From positions 1 through 32,835 of the forward strand of contig JAOPKD010000026.1 of the NCBI GenBank assembly GCA_025517565.1: a stretch of DNA of 32,835 nt. Reading direction: 5' to 3'. Below are positions 7,437 to 16,664 of this stretch, in pieces (position 1 is the first letter of the stretch; the number at the start of each line of letters is the position of its first letter). The notes beneath the pieces were generated by a model. It searched no databases and was not told the DNA's origin. It was given only the letters and a program-made list of their open reading frames with translations. A program made the translations under genes and the position numbers. This stretch comes from Halapricum hydrolyticum (GTDB lineage Archaea; Halobacteriota; Halobacteria; Halobacteriales; Haloarculaceae).

Positions 7437-8018
7437 TCAGTTCCCCTGAATCGCGTCGATGACCATCGCCGCGGCGACGATCGGCTCTTTGGGGACGTCG
7501 CTGGCGTCGTCGATCGTGATGTCGTAGGTGTCTTTCAGCGAGAACTGCCCCGAGATGTTACCGACGTGATCCCCGTCCACGTCCGTGATCTCGTATTTGT
7601 GCGGGATCCAGCCGCCGAACGGGATCGTATTCCGGGCGAGCGTGACCGCTGCGCCCCTGGAGTTGATCTCGGCGAGCTTTCGCTCGTCGCGGGCGTCGCG
7701 GATCTTCCACGTGTCCTGGAAGATCGAATAGTCGTTGTCGAGGATCACGACGTCTTCGCCAGTCTGGGCGTCCGTGAGGATGTAATCGCCCGCGACGTCG
7801 ATGATGCTCCCCGCCTTGACGGTGAAGACCCCGTTGCCGTCGCTGTCGACGAAGGGGAACTCCTCTTTCATCTTGAGCATCTTCTGCTTGCCGCGCAACA
7901 CGACGTTCCCGCTGGCGTCCTCGGCGCGGTACTTGTTGCGGACCAGCGACTGGACGACGGTGTAGCGGTCGTCTGTCAGATCGATTCCCGATATCGTGTA
8001 CTCCCCACGCTGACTCAT
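7437..8018 (-). CDS. LURP-one-related (Tubby-C-like) protein
   Basis: The 193-residue protein fits the LURP-one-related family, a beta-barrel fold related to the C-terminal domain of Tubby and scramblases. Visible features are a YTVVQSLVRNKYRAED opening, repeated short beta strands with the pattern 'charged turn, VLRGKQKMLKMKEEFPF', a central ILTDAQTGEDVVILDND hairpin, and a C-terminal helix rich in Ala and Val. Plant members are linked to defence; the function in archaea is unknown, and a lipid-binding role is inference. A strong TATA box (minus strand, 8041-8050) lies about 27 bp upstream of the start, so the transcript is predicted to be leaderless. The zinc-ribbon gene at 8068 lies just upstream on the same strand. 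Confidence 0.8.
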   Translation of the reverse strand: MSQRGEYTISGIDLTDDRYTVVQSLVRNKYRAEDASGNVVLRGKQKMLKMKEEFPFVDSDGNGVFTVKAGSIIDVAGDYILTDAQTGEDVVILDNDYSIFQDTWKIRDARDERKLAEINSRGAAVTLARNTIPFGGWIPHKYEITDVDGDHVGNISGQFSLKDTYDITIDDASDVPKEPIVAAAMVIDAIQGN

Positions 8019-8040
8019 GATCGGCTCGTCACAGAAAGAT

Positions 8041-8050
8041 TACTTAAATC
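8041..8050 (-). promoter_or_regulatory. TATA box of the LURP-one-like gene
   Basis: The minus strand reads GATTTAAGTA, centred about 27 bp before the ATG at 8018. This is one of the clearest leaderless promoters in the window. Confidence 0.65.
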
Positions 8051-8067
8051 CAGTGATCTGTGCCCGG

Positions 8068-8250
8068 TCAAAACGTGAACGTGACGTAGAACTCGTGGTC
8101 GTTCGGGCACGCGACTGACCTGACCTTGCGGTCGTCCGCCTCGGATTCGGGCGGTTCGGTCGCCGAGATTCCGTGAACGGTCGAGTCCCGAGGCAGGCCC
8201 ATGCTCGCGTCGGTGCCACACTCGGGACAGCGCAGTTGCCGGATCCCCAT
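8068..8250 (-). CDS. Zinc-ribbon micro-protein
   Basis: The 60-residue protein has a CPECG motif near the N-terminus (C8, C11) and a CPNDHEF motif near the C-terminus. Together these could bind zinc with three Cys and one His. The middle is acidic and probably flexible. Such very small CxxC proteins are abundant in haloarchaea and mostly uncharacterised. The start at 8250 is supported by a TTTTGCC element about 27 bp upstream on the minus strand. It precedes the LURP-one-like gene by 49 bp on the same strand, but that gene has its own TATA box. The function is unknown. Confidence 0.75.
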   Translation of the reverse strand: MGIRQLRCPECGTDASMGLPRDSTVHGISATEPPESEADDRKVRSVACPNDHEFYVTFTF

Positions 8251-8320
8251 ATCGAGGTCGTTCGTGGCCCCGGGGCAAAACGGCTACGGGATCGATCGCG
8301 CCCAACGTGTTTGGTCCGGC

Positions 8321-8345
8321 TTTGATACCGAAACCGGAACTAGTT
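8321..8345 (+). promoter_or_regulatory. brp promoter with AACTAGTT palindrome
   Basis: A TATA-like TTTGATA (8321-8327) is placed for a transcript starting at about the brp ATG (8353). Between it and the ATG lies the 8-bp palindrome AACTAGTT (8338-8345), preceded by ACCGG. As I recall it, the activator site of the Halobacterium bop regulon has an ACC...ACTAG..TT core. The spacing to ACC is one base longer here, and the position is downstream rather than upstream of the TATA box. Confidence 0.4.
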
Positions 8346-8352
8346 ACTGGCG

Positions 8353-9435
8353 ATGTCCGAACACGCCCATCGACTGACGGTGCCGAAGCTCGTCCCCGAG
8401 GTTCCGGGCGGGAGGACGCTTGCGGTCTCACGCGTGGCACTGCTCGCGCTGACGATCGCGTTCGCCGGGGCGACGATCGCCGGCGTCGAGCTGTCGCTGC
8501 GCACGCAAGCGTTCGTCTATCTCTTCGGGATGGTCGCGCTGAACCTCCCCCACGGCGGCTTCGAGCACTTCAACAACCTCCGCCGACGGACGGTCACCTT
8601 CCAGTCGCGGTACGTGGCGCTGTACCTGACGAGCATTGCCGGGTTCATCACGCTGCTGTTCGTGGCGCCGATCGTCGGGCTGGCGCTGGCGATCAGCGTC
8701 GCGGTCGCCAAGGGCGGCCACGGTGGTCTGCACGTCATGGACGTCACCTACGGGACCGACCACTTGCGGAGCAAGCCCCAGCGCGCGCTGGCGGCGCTGG
8801 TCAGAGGCGGCGCGGTCATGGCCGTGCCGATCTTCTTCTTCCCGGAGACGTTCCACACATTCAGCGCGATCATGGTCGACATCTTCGAGCCCGGTGGCCT
8901 CGCGGCCGTGAGTCCGTACTTCGACCTGACGCGGTGGCTGATCGGCGGCGGGTTCGGGGCGCTGCTGGTCGCACATCTCTCGCTCGGATACCTCCAGGCT
9001 GCCGGGACCGGCTCGTACGTCGCCGACGCCGCCGAGACGCTGCTTCTGGTCGTCTACTTCGCCGTCGTGCCGGTCGTCGTCGCGGTCGGATTGTACTTCC
9101 CGCTGTGGTACTCGGCCCGACAGGTCGCGCGGACGACGGCCGTCGACAGCGAACCCGCAGAGTCGACGAGCGGCGAGGGAGTACTCGCGATTCTCGACAG
9201 CGACGACACCCGGCTGGTCGCGCTCGGGGCCTGGGGCGTGTTGATCGCCGGCAGCGTCGCGACGTTCGGACTGGCGGGACTGCTGTGGACGCTTGCGCCC
9301 CAGCCACTCGGTGGCGAGAGTCTCGCGATCGGGCTGGTAGCGTTCTGGAGTATTTTCATTAGTATTATCGCACTTCCGCACGTCATCATCGGTTCGTGGT
9401 ACGATCGCGATCGCGGAATCTGGTACGTACCCTGA
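8353..9435 (+). CDS. brp: Brp/Blh-type beta-carotene 15,15'-dioxygenase
   Basis: The 360-residue integral membrane protein belongs to the Brp/Blh family, which cleaves beta-carotene into two retinal molecules, the chromophore of rhodopsins. The family histidines are seen in NLPHGGFEHF (H67, H72), GGHGGLH (H123, H127) and LPHVIIG (about H343), fitting an iron-binding site in the membrane. There are about eight to nine hydrophobic helices. It is the first gene of a tight cluster: crtI begins 2 bp after its stop codon, so the two are surely co-transcribed. A paralogue (blh) occurs in many haloarchaea, so this could be either Brp or Blh. The bat gene two genes downstream favours Brp. Confidence 0.88.
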   Translation: MSEHAHRLTVPKLVPEVPGGRTLAVSRVALLALTIAFAGATIAGVELSLRTQAFVYLFGMVALNLPHGGFEHFNNLRRRTVTFQSRYVALYLTSIAGFITLLFVAPIVGLALAISVAVAKGGHGGLHVMDVTYGTDHLRSKPQRALAALVRGGAVMAVPIFFFPETFHTFSAIMVDIFEPGGLAAVSPYFDLTRWLIGGGFGALLVAHLSLGYLQAAGTGSYVADAAETLLLVVYFAVVPVVVAVGLYFPLWYSARQVARTTAVDSEPAESTSGEGVLAILDSDDTRLVALGAWGVLIAGSVATFGLAGLLWTLAPQPLGGESLAIGLVAFWSIFISIIALPHVIIGSWYDRDRGIWYVP

Positions 9436-9437
9436 CC

Positions 9438-11027
9438 ATGTTCGACGACACTCCACTCGACGGCGCGGACGTGACAGTGATGGGCGGTGGCTTCGGCGGG
9501 CTCTCGGCGGCCGCGTACCTCGCGGACGCGGGGGCCGACGTGACCGTCCTCGAACAGAACGAACGGCTCGGCGGTGCCGCAAACCTCATCGAAGCCGAGG
9601 GGTTTCGCTTCGATACCGGCCCCTCCTGGTATCTGATGCCCGACGTCTTCGAGCGGTTCTTCGGACACTTCGACCGGGCGCCCGAGGACTACTACACCAT
9701 CGAACCGCTCGATCCACACTACCGGGTGTTCTACACCGAGACCGAGCCACAGCCCGAGAAAGGGTCGCCGTACGCCGACGACCTCGACGAGCAGCCGCGC
9801 TGTGACTGGGTGACGACGACGCCTGACGTCTCTCGGTCGCGGGAGATCTTCGCGGCCTACGAGGAGGGCGGCGGCGAGACCTTCGACGAGTATCTCGCGG
9901 AAGCCGAGTACTCCTACGAGGTCGGGATGGGGAACTTCGTCTACGAGGACCGCTCGCGGCTGCGCGATATGATCGACCTCGACGTCGCCAGATCCGGCCG
10001 GGGGCTGTCGCTGCTGGGCTCGATGCAGGAGCACGTCGAGAGCTACTTCGACGAGCCGAAGCTCCAGCAGCTACTCCAGTACACGCTCGTGTTCCTCGGG
10101 GGGTCGCCACACAACACGCCGGCGCTGTACAACCTGATGGCACACGTCGACTACAACCTGGGCGTCTACTATCCCGAAGGCGGGATCTACAGCGTCGTCG
10201 AGGGACTGGTCGAGCTCGGCGAGGAGCTGGGCGTCGAATACGAGGCCGGCATCGAGGTCACCGACGTCCAGAACACGACGACCGGGCTGGCGCTGCAGAC
10301 GAGCGAGGGGCGTCGCCGGACGGACGTCCTGGTCTCGAACGCCAACCCGGCCCACGTCGAGCGCGAGTTGCTCTCGCCGGGGAGTCGCGATCACGACCCC
10401 GAGTACTGGGAGGGCAAGACCTACGCGCCCTCCGCGATCATGTTCTACCTCGGCGTCGAGGGGTCGGTCGGCCCGCTCGCGCACCACTCGCTGGTGTTCC
10501 CGCCGGACTGGGACCCCCACTTCGAGCGGATCTTCGACGATCCGGCCTGGCCGGACGATCCCGCCTACTACCTGTCGGTGCCATCCAAGACCGACGACGC
10601 CGTCGCACCCGACGGCCACCACGCGGTCGTGATCCTCGTCCCCATCGCGCCGGGGCTGGACGACGACAGCGAGACCCGCGAGCGCTACCGCGAGAAGGTG
10701 CTCTCGCACCTGGCCGAGGAAGTCGGTGTCGACCTGCGCGACCGGATCGTCTTCGAGCGGTCGGCCTGCGTCTCCGACTACCGGACGCAGTACAACTATC
10801 CGGAGGGGACGGCCCTCGGACTCGCGCATACGCTCAGACAGACCGGGCCGCTGCGCCCCCCGCATCGCGCGTCGAACGTCGAGGACCTCTATTACGTCGG
10901 CAGCTACACCAACCCCGGGATCGGCGTCCCGATGACGCTGATCAGCGGCCAGCACGTCGCCGAAGCGGTCGTCGAGGATCGCACTGGAGGGGGTTCGGCG
11001 CTGGACCGACTCATGGCTCGGATTTAA
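9438..11027 (+). CDS. crtI: Phytoene desaturase (CrtI family)
   Basis: The 529-residue flavoenzyme is of the CrtI type and introduces double bonds into phytoene on the way to lycopene, bacterioruberin and beta-carotene. The N-terminal dinucleotide-binding fold is VTVMGGGFGGLSAA (about residues 11-24) followed by a VLEQNERLGG segment. The C-terminal signature YVGSYTNPGIGVPMTLISG is intact. The length is typical. The start at 9438 gives a normal N-terminus and lies 2 bp after the brp stop; the longer in-frame version would run back into brp. Haloarchaea often have several CrtI paralogues (desaturase, CrtD-like), so the exact substrate is not settled by sequence alone. Confidence 0.93.
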   Translation: MFDDTPLDGADVTVMGGGFGGLSAAAYLADAGADVTVLEQNERLGGAANLIEAEGFRFDTGPSWYLMPDVFERFFGHFDRAPEDYYTIEPLDPHYRVFYTETEPQPEKGSPYADDLDEQPRCDWVTTTPDVSRSREIFAAYEEGGGETFDEYLAEAEYSYEVGMGNFVYEDRSRLRDMIDLDVARSGRGLSLLGSMQEHVESYFDEPKLQQLLQYTLVFLGGSPHNTPALYNLMAHVDYNLGVYYPEGGIYSVVEGLVELGEELGVEYEAGIEVTDVQNTTTGLALQTSEGRRRTDVLVSNANPAHVERELLSPGSRDHDPEYWEGKTYAPSAIMFYLGVEGSVGPLAHHSLVFPPDWDPHFERIFDDPAWPDDPAYYLSVPSKTDDAVAPDGHHAVVILVPIAPGLDDDSETRERYREKVLSHLAEEVGVDLRDRIVFERSACVSDYRTQYNYPEGTALGLAHTLRQTGPLRPPHRASNVEDLYYVGSYTNPGIGVPMTLISGQHVAEAVVEDRTGGGSALDRLMARI

Positions 11028-11029
11028 AT
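11022..11029 (+). promoter_or_regulatory. TATA box of bat, overlapping the crtI stop codon
   Basis: ATTTAAAT is centred about 28 bp before the bat ATG (11054) and includes the TAA of crtI (11025-11027). This allows bat to be transcribed as a leaderless mRNA independently of the brp-crtI message. Confidence 0.65.
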
Positions 11030-11053
11030 CACCGCCGACCGTAGCACGTCGCC

Positions 11054-13027
11054 ATGACTGCGGCGTCGGAGACGCGGCGGCTCCTGCGCGTGGGCGAGAC
11101 ACCTCGATCGGGCCCGGTAGATGCCGGCTCGCTCGAACGCGCTATTCAGGGGACCGTCGTCGTCGAGACCGACTTCCCGGCGGCACTGGATCGCGTGACA
11201 GAGGGGGACGTCGACGGAGCGGTCGTCGATCACCACCCGGCCGGATTCGACGGGATCGCCTTCCTGAGAGCGGTGCGACAGGATCTGCCATCCTTTCCGG
11301 TCGTGCTCGTGCCGGCGACCGAGGACGGAGGCGTGGCCCGGCAGGCCGTCGACGAGAACGTGACCGCCTACGTCCCCGCCAGCGACGACGACGCGCTCGG
11401 AATCGTCGCGGAACGGGTCGAACAGCACGTCATGGTCCGGTCGGGCGAGAGCGGCCGCGTGCGGATGCCCATCAGCGACCTGACCGCCGAGGAGGAACAG
11501 CGACTCAAGGAGCGCGCGATGGACGAGGCGCCGGTCGGGATGACGATCGCCGACGCGACACTGCCGGACGAGCCGCTCATCTACGTCAACGACGCCTTCG
11601 AGCGGATCACCGGCTACACGAAAGAAGAGACGATCGGCGTCAACTGTCGGTTTCTCCAGGGACCGGACACGGAAATCGAGCGGACACACGAGATCAGGGA
11701 CGCCCTCGATACGGGTGAACCGGTCTCGGTTGAGTTGCGCAACTACCGCAAGGACGGGACGCTGTTCTGGAACCAGCTGAAGATCACGCCGATCCGGGGT
11801 AAGGACGGCGAAGTAACCAACTACGTCGCGTTCCAGCAGGACATCACCGAGCGCAAGGAGGCGGAGTTCCAGATCGAGCGCGAGCGCGAGCGCCTCCAGC
11901 GGCTGCTCGACCGGATCAACGGGTTGATCGGTGACGTCACCGAGATCGTCGTCACAGCCGACTCGACTGACGACATCTACGAGCGCGCAGTCGAGCGCAT
12001 CGGCGACGACGAGGCGATCTCCCGGGCCTGGATCGGCGAGTACGATCCCGGGGCGCACGTCGTCCGAAGGCGAGCCGACGGCGACGACATGATCGATCTG
12101 ACCGCTGACGACGCCGCGCCGCTCGCGACGGCGGTCGACGAGCAGTCGCTGATGCGTCTCGACGACTCGCTGGCCGGGCCCGTGCGCTGTCGGGAAGGCG
12201 AAGAGGGCGTGGTGATCCCGCTGACCTACAGGCGAACGACCTACGGCGTGCTGGCAGTCTACAGCCGGACGCAGTCGTTCGACGAGGAAGAGACGACCGT
12301 CCTGCAGGCGCTGGGGCGCTCGATCGGCGCGGCGATCAACGACCTGCTGAGCAAACAGACCGTGACGACCGACACGGTGATCGAGATCGGCGTCGAGTTA
12401 CACGACGAGACGACGTTGACCCGCCTCTCGGAAGCGCTCGGCGACGGGGCCGTCCACGAGAACACGCTGATCCGCCACGACGGCGACCTGCTGTTGCTGT
12501 TCGAGGTAGAGGGCGATATCGAAGCAGTCGTGACGGCAGCCGAGTCGATCCCCGACGTGATCGAGGCGACCGTCCTCGCTGACGACGACGATCCGATGGT
12601 CGAGGTGGCCGTCGAGAGTCCGCCGTTCGTGAACACGCTCTCGGAGTACGGCGCACAGATCACGACCGTCGAGTTCGACGCCAACGCCGTCAAGTTGCGC
12701 TTCAGAGTCGCGACCGAACAGAACGGACGGGCGATCGTCGACGAACTGGAGAACAACTACGAGACGGTCGAGCTCGTCGCCTATCACGAATCGGATCAGC
12801 CCGCACAGACGCGCCAGGGGTTCCGTGCGACTGTCGAAGACGAACTGACCGCCAGGCAGCTGACGGCGCTCCAGAAGGCCTACGTCAGCGGCTTCTTCGA
12901 GTGGCCGCGCCGCAGCGACGGCGACCAGCTCGCGGCCTCGATGGACGTCGTCCCCTCGACGTTCTACCAGCATCTCCGGGCCGCCGAGAAGAAACTGCTG
13001 ACGGCCTTCTTCGAGGGACAGTCGTGA
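11054..13027 (+). CDS. bat: Bat-type regulator with LOV domain (bacterio-opsin activator family)
   Basis: The 657-residue regulator has four parts: a receiver-like N-terminus (about 1-125) without an obvious full phospho-acceptor set; a PAS/LOV domain (about 155-275); a GAF domain (about 299-434); and a Bat-type C-terminal region ending in an HTH-10 DNA-binding domain (about 597-655, LTARQLTALQKAY). The LOV domain carries GVNCRFLQG with Cys198, the residue that forms the blue-light flavin adduct in LOV photoreceptors, and ends with the usual QQDITERK linker. Bat activates bop, brp and carotenoid genes in Halobacterium. Its position after brp-crtI supports control of retinal synthesis. It has its own TATA box. 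Confidence 0.92.
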   Translation: MTAASETRRLLRVGETPRSGPVDAGSLERAIQGTVVVETDFPAALDRVTEGDVDGAVVDHHPAGFDGIAFLRAVRQDLPSFPVVLVPATEDGGVARQAVDENVTAYVPASDDDALGIVAERVEQHVMVRSGESGRVRMPISDLTAEEEQRLKERAMDEAPVGMTIADATLPDEPLIYVNDAFERITGYTKEETIGVNCRFLQGPDTEIERTHEIRDALDTGEPVSVELRNYRKDGTLFWNQLKITPIRGKDGEVTNYVAFQQDITERKEAEFQIERERERLQRLLDRINGLIGDVTEIVVTADSTDDIYERAVERIGDDEAISRAWIGEYDPGAHVVRRRADGDDMIDLTADDAAPLATAVDEQSLMRLDDSLAGPVRCREGEEGVVIPLTYRRTTYGVLAVYSRTQSFDEEETTVLQALGRSIGAAINDLLSKQTVTTDTVIEIGVELHDETTLTRLSEALGDGAVHENTLIRHDGDLLLLFEVEGDIEAVVTAAESIPDVIEATVLADDDDPMVEVAVESPPFVNTLSEYGAQITTVEFDANAVKLRFRVATEQNGRAIVDELENNYETVELVAYHESDQPAQTRQGFRATVEDELTARQLTALQKAYVSGFFEWPRRSDGDQLAASMDVVPSTFYQHLRAAEKKLLTAFFEGQS

Positions 13028-13042
13028 TCGAGTTCACCATCT

Positions 13043-13057
13043 CGGGGTCAAGCCCCG
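13043..13057. terminator. Hairpin between convergent bat and SRPBCC genes
   Basis: CGGGG (13043-13047) pairs with CCCCG (13053-13057) around TCAAG. It lies 15 bp after the bat stop codon and 23 bp from the end of the convergent SRPBCC gene. It lacks a T run, so its role in termination is only likely. Confidence 0.35.
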
Positions 13058-13079
13058 TGGGACCCGCCTCGTGAGGGCG

Positions 13080-13517
13080 TCACTCTCCGGCGTTCAGAAA
13101 CGCCCGGAGGGTGGCGATGGCGGTCTGGAGTTCGCCGTCGACGTACGCCTGGACGGCGAGTTCGGGCAGTCGATCGAGGACCGTCTCGGGAAACTCAAGC
13201 TCTGCCGTGTAGGAGATCGTCGTCCCACCCGGGGCTGCTTCGAACCGGTAGCGCCAGGTCCCCTCGATCGCGCCGCTGAGCGACCGGACCAGCAGTGCCG
13301 GCTCTTCGTGTTGACTCTCCTCGAACGCGCCCGTCAGCGAGATCCCCGCCAGTTCGTACTGGTACCGGCCGCGTCGGGTGCCGTCCGCGCGCTCGCTGAC
13401 CTCGCTCACCGCAACCAACCCCGGGATCAGTTTGACGAGGTTGTACGGATCCGCGACGAACGCGAACGCGGCCCGGGGCGGAACGGAGACGGTGAGATCT
13501 GCTTCGGAGTGAATCAT
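13080..13517 (-). CDS. SRPBCC (CoxG-like) family protein
   Basis: The 145-residue protein has the SRPBCC/START-like pattern: a beta strand leading to PPRAAFAFVADPYNLVKLIPG, then alternating beta strands (including TWRYRFEAAPGGTTISYTAE) and a long C-terminal helix. It resembles CoxG-type members, which form a hydrophobic ligand-binding cavity. The ligand is unknown and no CO-dehydrogenase or other cofactor genes are nearby, so a CoxG role is not implied. The length is typical of single-domain members. It is convergent with bat and divergent from uvrA, with a 154-bp shared promoter region. Confidence 0.8.
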   Translation of the reverse strand: MIHSEADLTVSVPPRAAFAFVADPYNLVKLIPGLVAVSEVSERADGTRRGRYQYELAGISLTGAFEESQHEEPALLVRSLSGAIEGTWRYRFEAAPGGTTISYTAELEFPETVLDRLPELAVQAYVDGELQTAIATLRAFLNAGE

Positions 13518-13671
13518 ACGGACGGCTCACCTGCGATGTTGGCGGCAGACGGGTTGAAAACGGTACCAAATCACTTTGGGATCACCCGTGGCAGACGCGA
13601 GTTCGCGCGCCGGACGCAGCCGGATCGAGAACCGACAGCGTTTCAGTAGTCGCTCCCTTGAGACGGGATGA

Positions 13672-16641
13672 ATGAGCAAGGACGTCATCGAGGTCCGCGG
13701 CGCCGAGGAACACAACCTCAAGGACGTCGACGTCGAGATTCCCCGCGAGGAGTTGACCGTCGTCACCGGCCTGTCCGGCTCGGGGAAGTCGTCGCTCGCC
13801 TTCGAAACTGTCTACGCCGAGGGCCAGCGCCGGTACATCGAGTCGCTGTCCGCCTACGCCCGGAACTTCCTGGGCCAGATGGACAAACCGCAGGTCGAGA
13901 ACGTCGAAGGGCTCTCCCCCGCGATCTCGATCGACCAGAAGAACGCCGCCAACAACCCCCGTTCGACCGTGGGGACCGTCACCGAACTACACGATTATCT
14001 GCGACTGCTGTACGCCAGGGTCGGCGTGCCCCACTGTCCGGAGTGTGGCCGGGAGGTCGGCGAGCAGTCCGCCCAGAACATGGTGAGCCGGATCCTCGAG
14101 CTGCCCGAAGGGACGAAGGCGAAACTGGCCGCGCCGATCGTCCGCGACCAGAAGGGAGCCTTCGAGGATCGGTTCGACGACCTCGTGAGCGAGGGCTACG
14201 CCCGCGTCGAGGTCGACGGCGAGGAGTACGACCTCACCATGGATCGGCCAGACCTCGACGAGAACTACGACCACACGATCGACGTGATCGTCGACCGCGT
14301 GAAGGTCGCTCCCGACGCCCGGTCGCGGATCACCGACTCCGTCGAGACCGCCCTCGAAGAGAGCGGCGGGGTCCTCAAAGTCATCCTGCCGGATCCGCCC
14401 GAGGACGTGGAGCTGGGTGGAGCGACGGCGAGATCGACCGGAGATCTAGCCGGAGCCGGCGACAGCCCCGATCACAGCGACCGCGATCGCCTCGAAGTCG
14501 AGTTCTCCGAGGAGCTGGCCTGTACCCACTGCGGGATCGACATCTCCGAGATCGAGACCCGAAGCTTCTCGTTTAATTCCCCACACGGGGCCTGCCCGGA
14601 GTGTGAGGGGATCGGCGAGACGAAAGAGGTCGATCCCGAACTCGTTGTGACCGACGCCTCCAAGCCACTCAAGGACGTCTTCGAGCCCTGGAGCTACAAC
14701 CGGACCTACTACTCCCGGCAGATAGACAACGTCGCCGAGCACTTCGGCGTCTCCGTCGAGACCCCCTTCGAGGAGCTGGACGAGGAGATCCGCCGACAGT
14801 TCCTCTGGGGCACCGACAGGCAGGTCCACTTCCAGTGGACGACCAAGAACGGCACCCGCGAGAAGACCGAGCGCTTCGAGGGGGTCATCCCCAACCTCGA
14901 ACGCCGCCACGTCGAGACCGACTCCGACCGGGCCCGCGAGCACATCGAGGAGTACATGGCGACCACTACGTGCCCGGCGTGTGAGGGGACGCGGCTGAAA
15001 GCCGAGTCCCGCGCGGTGCTGGTCGACGGCACGTCGATCACCGAAGTGAATCAGTTGTCGATCGGTGACGCCCTAGAGCACTTCCGGAACCTCGAAGCGA
15101 ATCTCGACGAGCGCGACACCAAGATCGCCGCGGAGATCCTCAAGGAGATCCGCGCCCGGCTGGGGTTCATGGAGGAGGTCGGGCTGGAGTATCTCACCCT
15201 CGACCGGGAGGCCTCGACGCTGTCTGGCGGGGAGAGCCAGCGCATCCGGCTGGCCACCCAGATCGGGTCGGGGCTGGTGGGCGTGCTGTACGTGCTGGAC
15301 GAACCCTCGATCGGGCTCCACCAGCGGGACAACGACCGTCTGCTAGATACGCTCGAAGAGTTGCGCGACCTGGGTAACACCCTGCTCGTCGTCGAACACG
15401 ATGAGGAGACCTGGCACCGGGCGGACAACATCATCGACATGGGGCCCGGGCCGGGCAAGCGCGGCGGCGAAGTCGTCGTCAACGGCTCGATCGAGGACGT
15501 GGTCGAGACCGACGAGAGCGTCACCGGCGAGTACATCGCCGGCGAGCGAGCGATCCCGGTGCCCGAGACCCGTCGAGAGGGCGACGACGCAGTCACGGTT
15601 CGTGGCGCTCGCCAACACAACCTGAAAGACCTGGACGTGGAGATCCCGCTCGGGACCTTCACCGCGATTACGGGCGTTTCCGGGTCAGGTAAATCCACGC
15701 TGATGCACGAGATTCTCTACAAGGGACTCGTCCGGCGGATGAACGATACAGATGTAAATCCCGGCGAGCACGACGACATCGAGGGGCTCGAGGGGATCGA
15801 GACCGTCCGGCTGATCGACCAGTCGCCGATCGGCCGCACGCCCCGATCGAACCCCGCGACCTACACCAACGTCTTCGATCACATCCGCGAGCTGTTCGCC
15901 GAGACAAAACTCTCCAAACAGCGGGGCTACGAGAAGGGGCGGTTCTCCTTCAACGTCAAGGGGGGCAGATGTGAGGCCTGCGGCGGCCAGGGGAACGTCA
16001 AGATCGACATGAACTTCCTCAGCGACGTCTACGTGCCCTGCGAGGAGTGTGGCGGCGACCGCTACAACGACGAGACGCTGGACGTCACCTACAAGGGCAA
16101 GACCATCTCTGACGTCCTCCAGATGAGCGTCGAGGAGGCCTACGAGTTCTTCGAGAGCCACTCCGGCATCCGCCGGCGGCTGAAGCTGCTGAAAGACGTC
16201 GGTCTGGGCTACATGCGGCTGGGCCAGCCCTCGACGACCCTCTCTGGCGGTGAGGCCCAGCGGATCAAACTCGCCGAGGAACTCGGCAAGAAAGACTCCG
16301 GCGAAACCCTCTACCTGCTGGACGAGCCGACGACAGGCCTGCATCCCGAAGACGAGCGCAAGCTGATCGACGTGCTCCACCGGCTGGCCGAGGACGGCAA
16401 CACCGTGGTCGTGATCGAGCACGAACTCGATCTGGTGAAAAACGCCGACCACATCATCGATCTCGGCCCCGAGGGCGGCGAGAACGGCGGCGAGGTCGTC
16501 GCGACCGGCACGCCCGAGGAGATCGCCCGCGACGAGAACTCCTACACCGGCGAGTACCTGCGCGACCTGCTACCCGGCGTCGACCTGCAGGGGCCGCGCG
16601 CGGATCGAGAGGCAGTCCAACCGGCTGCTGACGACGACTGA
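13672..16641 (+). CDS. uvrA: Excinuclease ABC subunit A
   Basis: The 989-residue protein is the damage-recognition ATPase of nucleotide excision repair and works as a dimer with UvrB. Two ABC ATPase modules are complete: Walker [10 protein letters not shown] (about 33-41) and GVSGSGKST (about 668-676), signatures TLSGGESQR (about 515) and TLSGGEAQR (about 856), and matching LDEP Walker B motifs. The zinc modules CxxC...GACPEC and CEACGG...CEECGG are intact. A Gly/Ala/Asp-rich insert (about residues 244-275) precedes the first zinc module. A TATA-like TTTCAGTAG lies about 27 bp upstream. uvrB and uvrC are not in the window. Confidence 0.97.
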   Translation: MSKDVIEVRGAEEHNLKDVDVEIPREELTVVTGLSGSGKSSLAFETVYAEGQRRYIESLSAYARNFLGQMDKPQVENVEGLSPAISIDQKNAANNPRSTVGTVTELHDYLRLLYARVGVPHCPECGREVGEQSAQNMVSRILELPEGTKAKLAAPIVRDQKGAFEDRFDDLVSEGYARVEVDGEEYDLTMDRPDLDENYDHTIDVIVDRVKVAPDARSRITDSVETALEESGGVLKVILPDPPEDVELGGATARSTGDLAGAGDSPDHSDRDRLEVEFSEELACTHCGIDISEIETRSFSFNSPHGACPECEGIGETKEVDPELVVTDASKPLKDVFEPWSYNRTYYSRQIDNVAEHFGVSVETPFEELDEEIRRQFLWGTDRQVHFQWTTKNGTREKTERFEGVIPNLERRHVETDSDRAREHIEEYMATTTCPACEGTRLKAESRAVLVDGTSITEVNQLSIGDALEHFRNLEANLDERDTKIAAEILKEIRARLGFMEEVGLEYLTLDREASTLSGGESQRIRLATQIGSGLVGVLYVLDEPSIGLHQRDNDRLLDTLEELRDLGNTLLVVEHDEETWHRADNIIDMGPGPGKRGGEVVVNGSIEDVVETDESVTGEYIAGERAIPVPETRREGDDAVTVRGARQHNLKDLDVEIPLGTFTAITGVSGSGKSTLMHEILYKGLVRRMNDTDVNPGEHDDIEGLEGIETVRLIDQSPIGRTPRSNPATYTNVFDHIRELFAETKLSKQRGYEKGRFSFNVKGGRCEACGGQGNVKIDMNFLSDVYVPCEECGGDRYNDETLDVTYKGKTISDVLQMSVEEAYEFFESHSGIRRRLKLLKDVGLGYMRLGQPSTTLSGGEAQRIKLAEELGKKDSGETLYLLDEPTTGLHPEDERKLIDVLHRLAEDGNTVVVIEHELDLVKNADHIIDLGPEGGENGGEVVATGTPEEIARDENSYTGEYLRDLLPGVDLQGPRADREAVQPAADDD

Positions 16642-16664
16642 CCTGGCCGGGCGGTGACTGCGTG

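Noticed and set aside
9396..9437. Longer start for crtI
   Set aside because: It would overlap the end of brp and add residues not typical of CrtI; the ATG at 9438 is 2 bp after the brp stop.
8428..9582. A long minus-strand frame opposite brp
   Set aside because: Arg/Asp-rich composition without domains, fully antisense to brp and the start of crtI.
13041..13062. Possible IS200/IS605 right-end remnant near the CGGGG-TCAAG-CCCCG hairpin
   Set aside because: The motif reminded me of haloarchaeal element ends, but no transposase piece or second end is present, so only a hairpin is reported.
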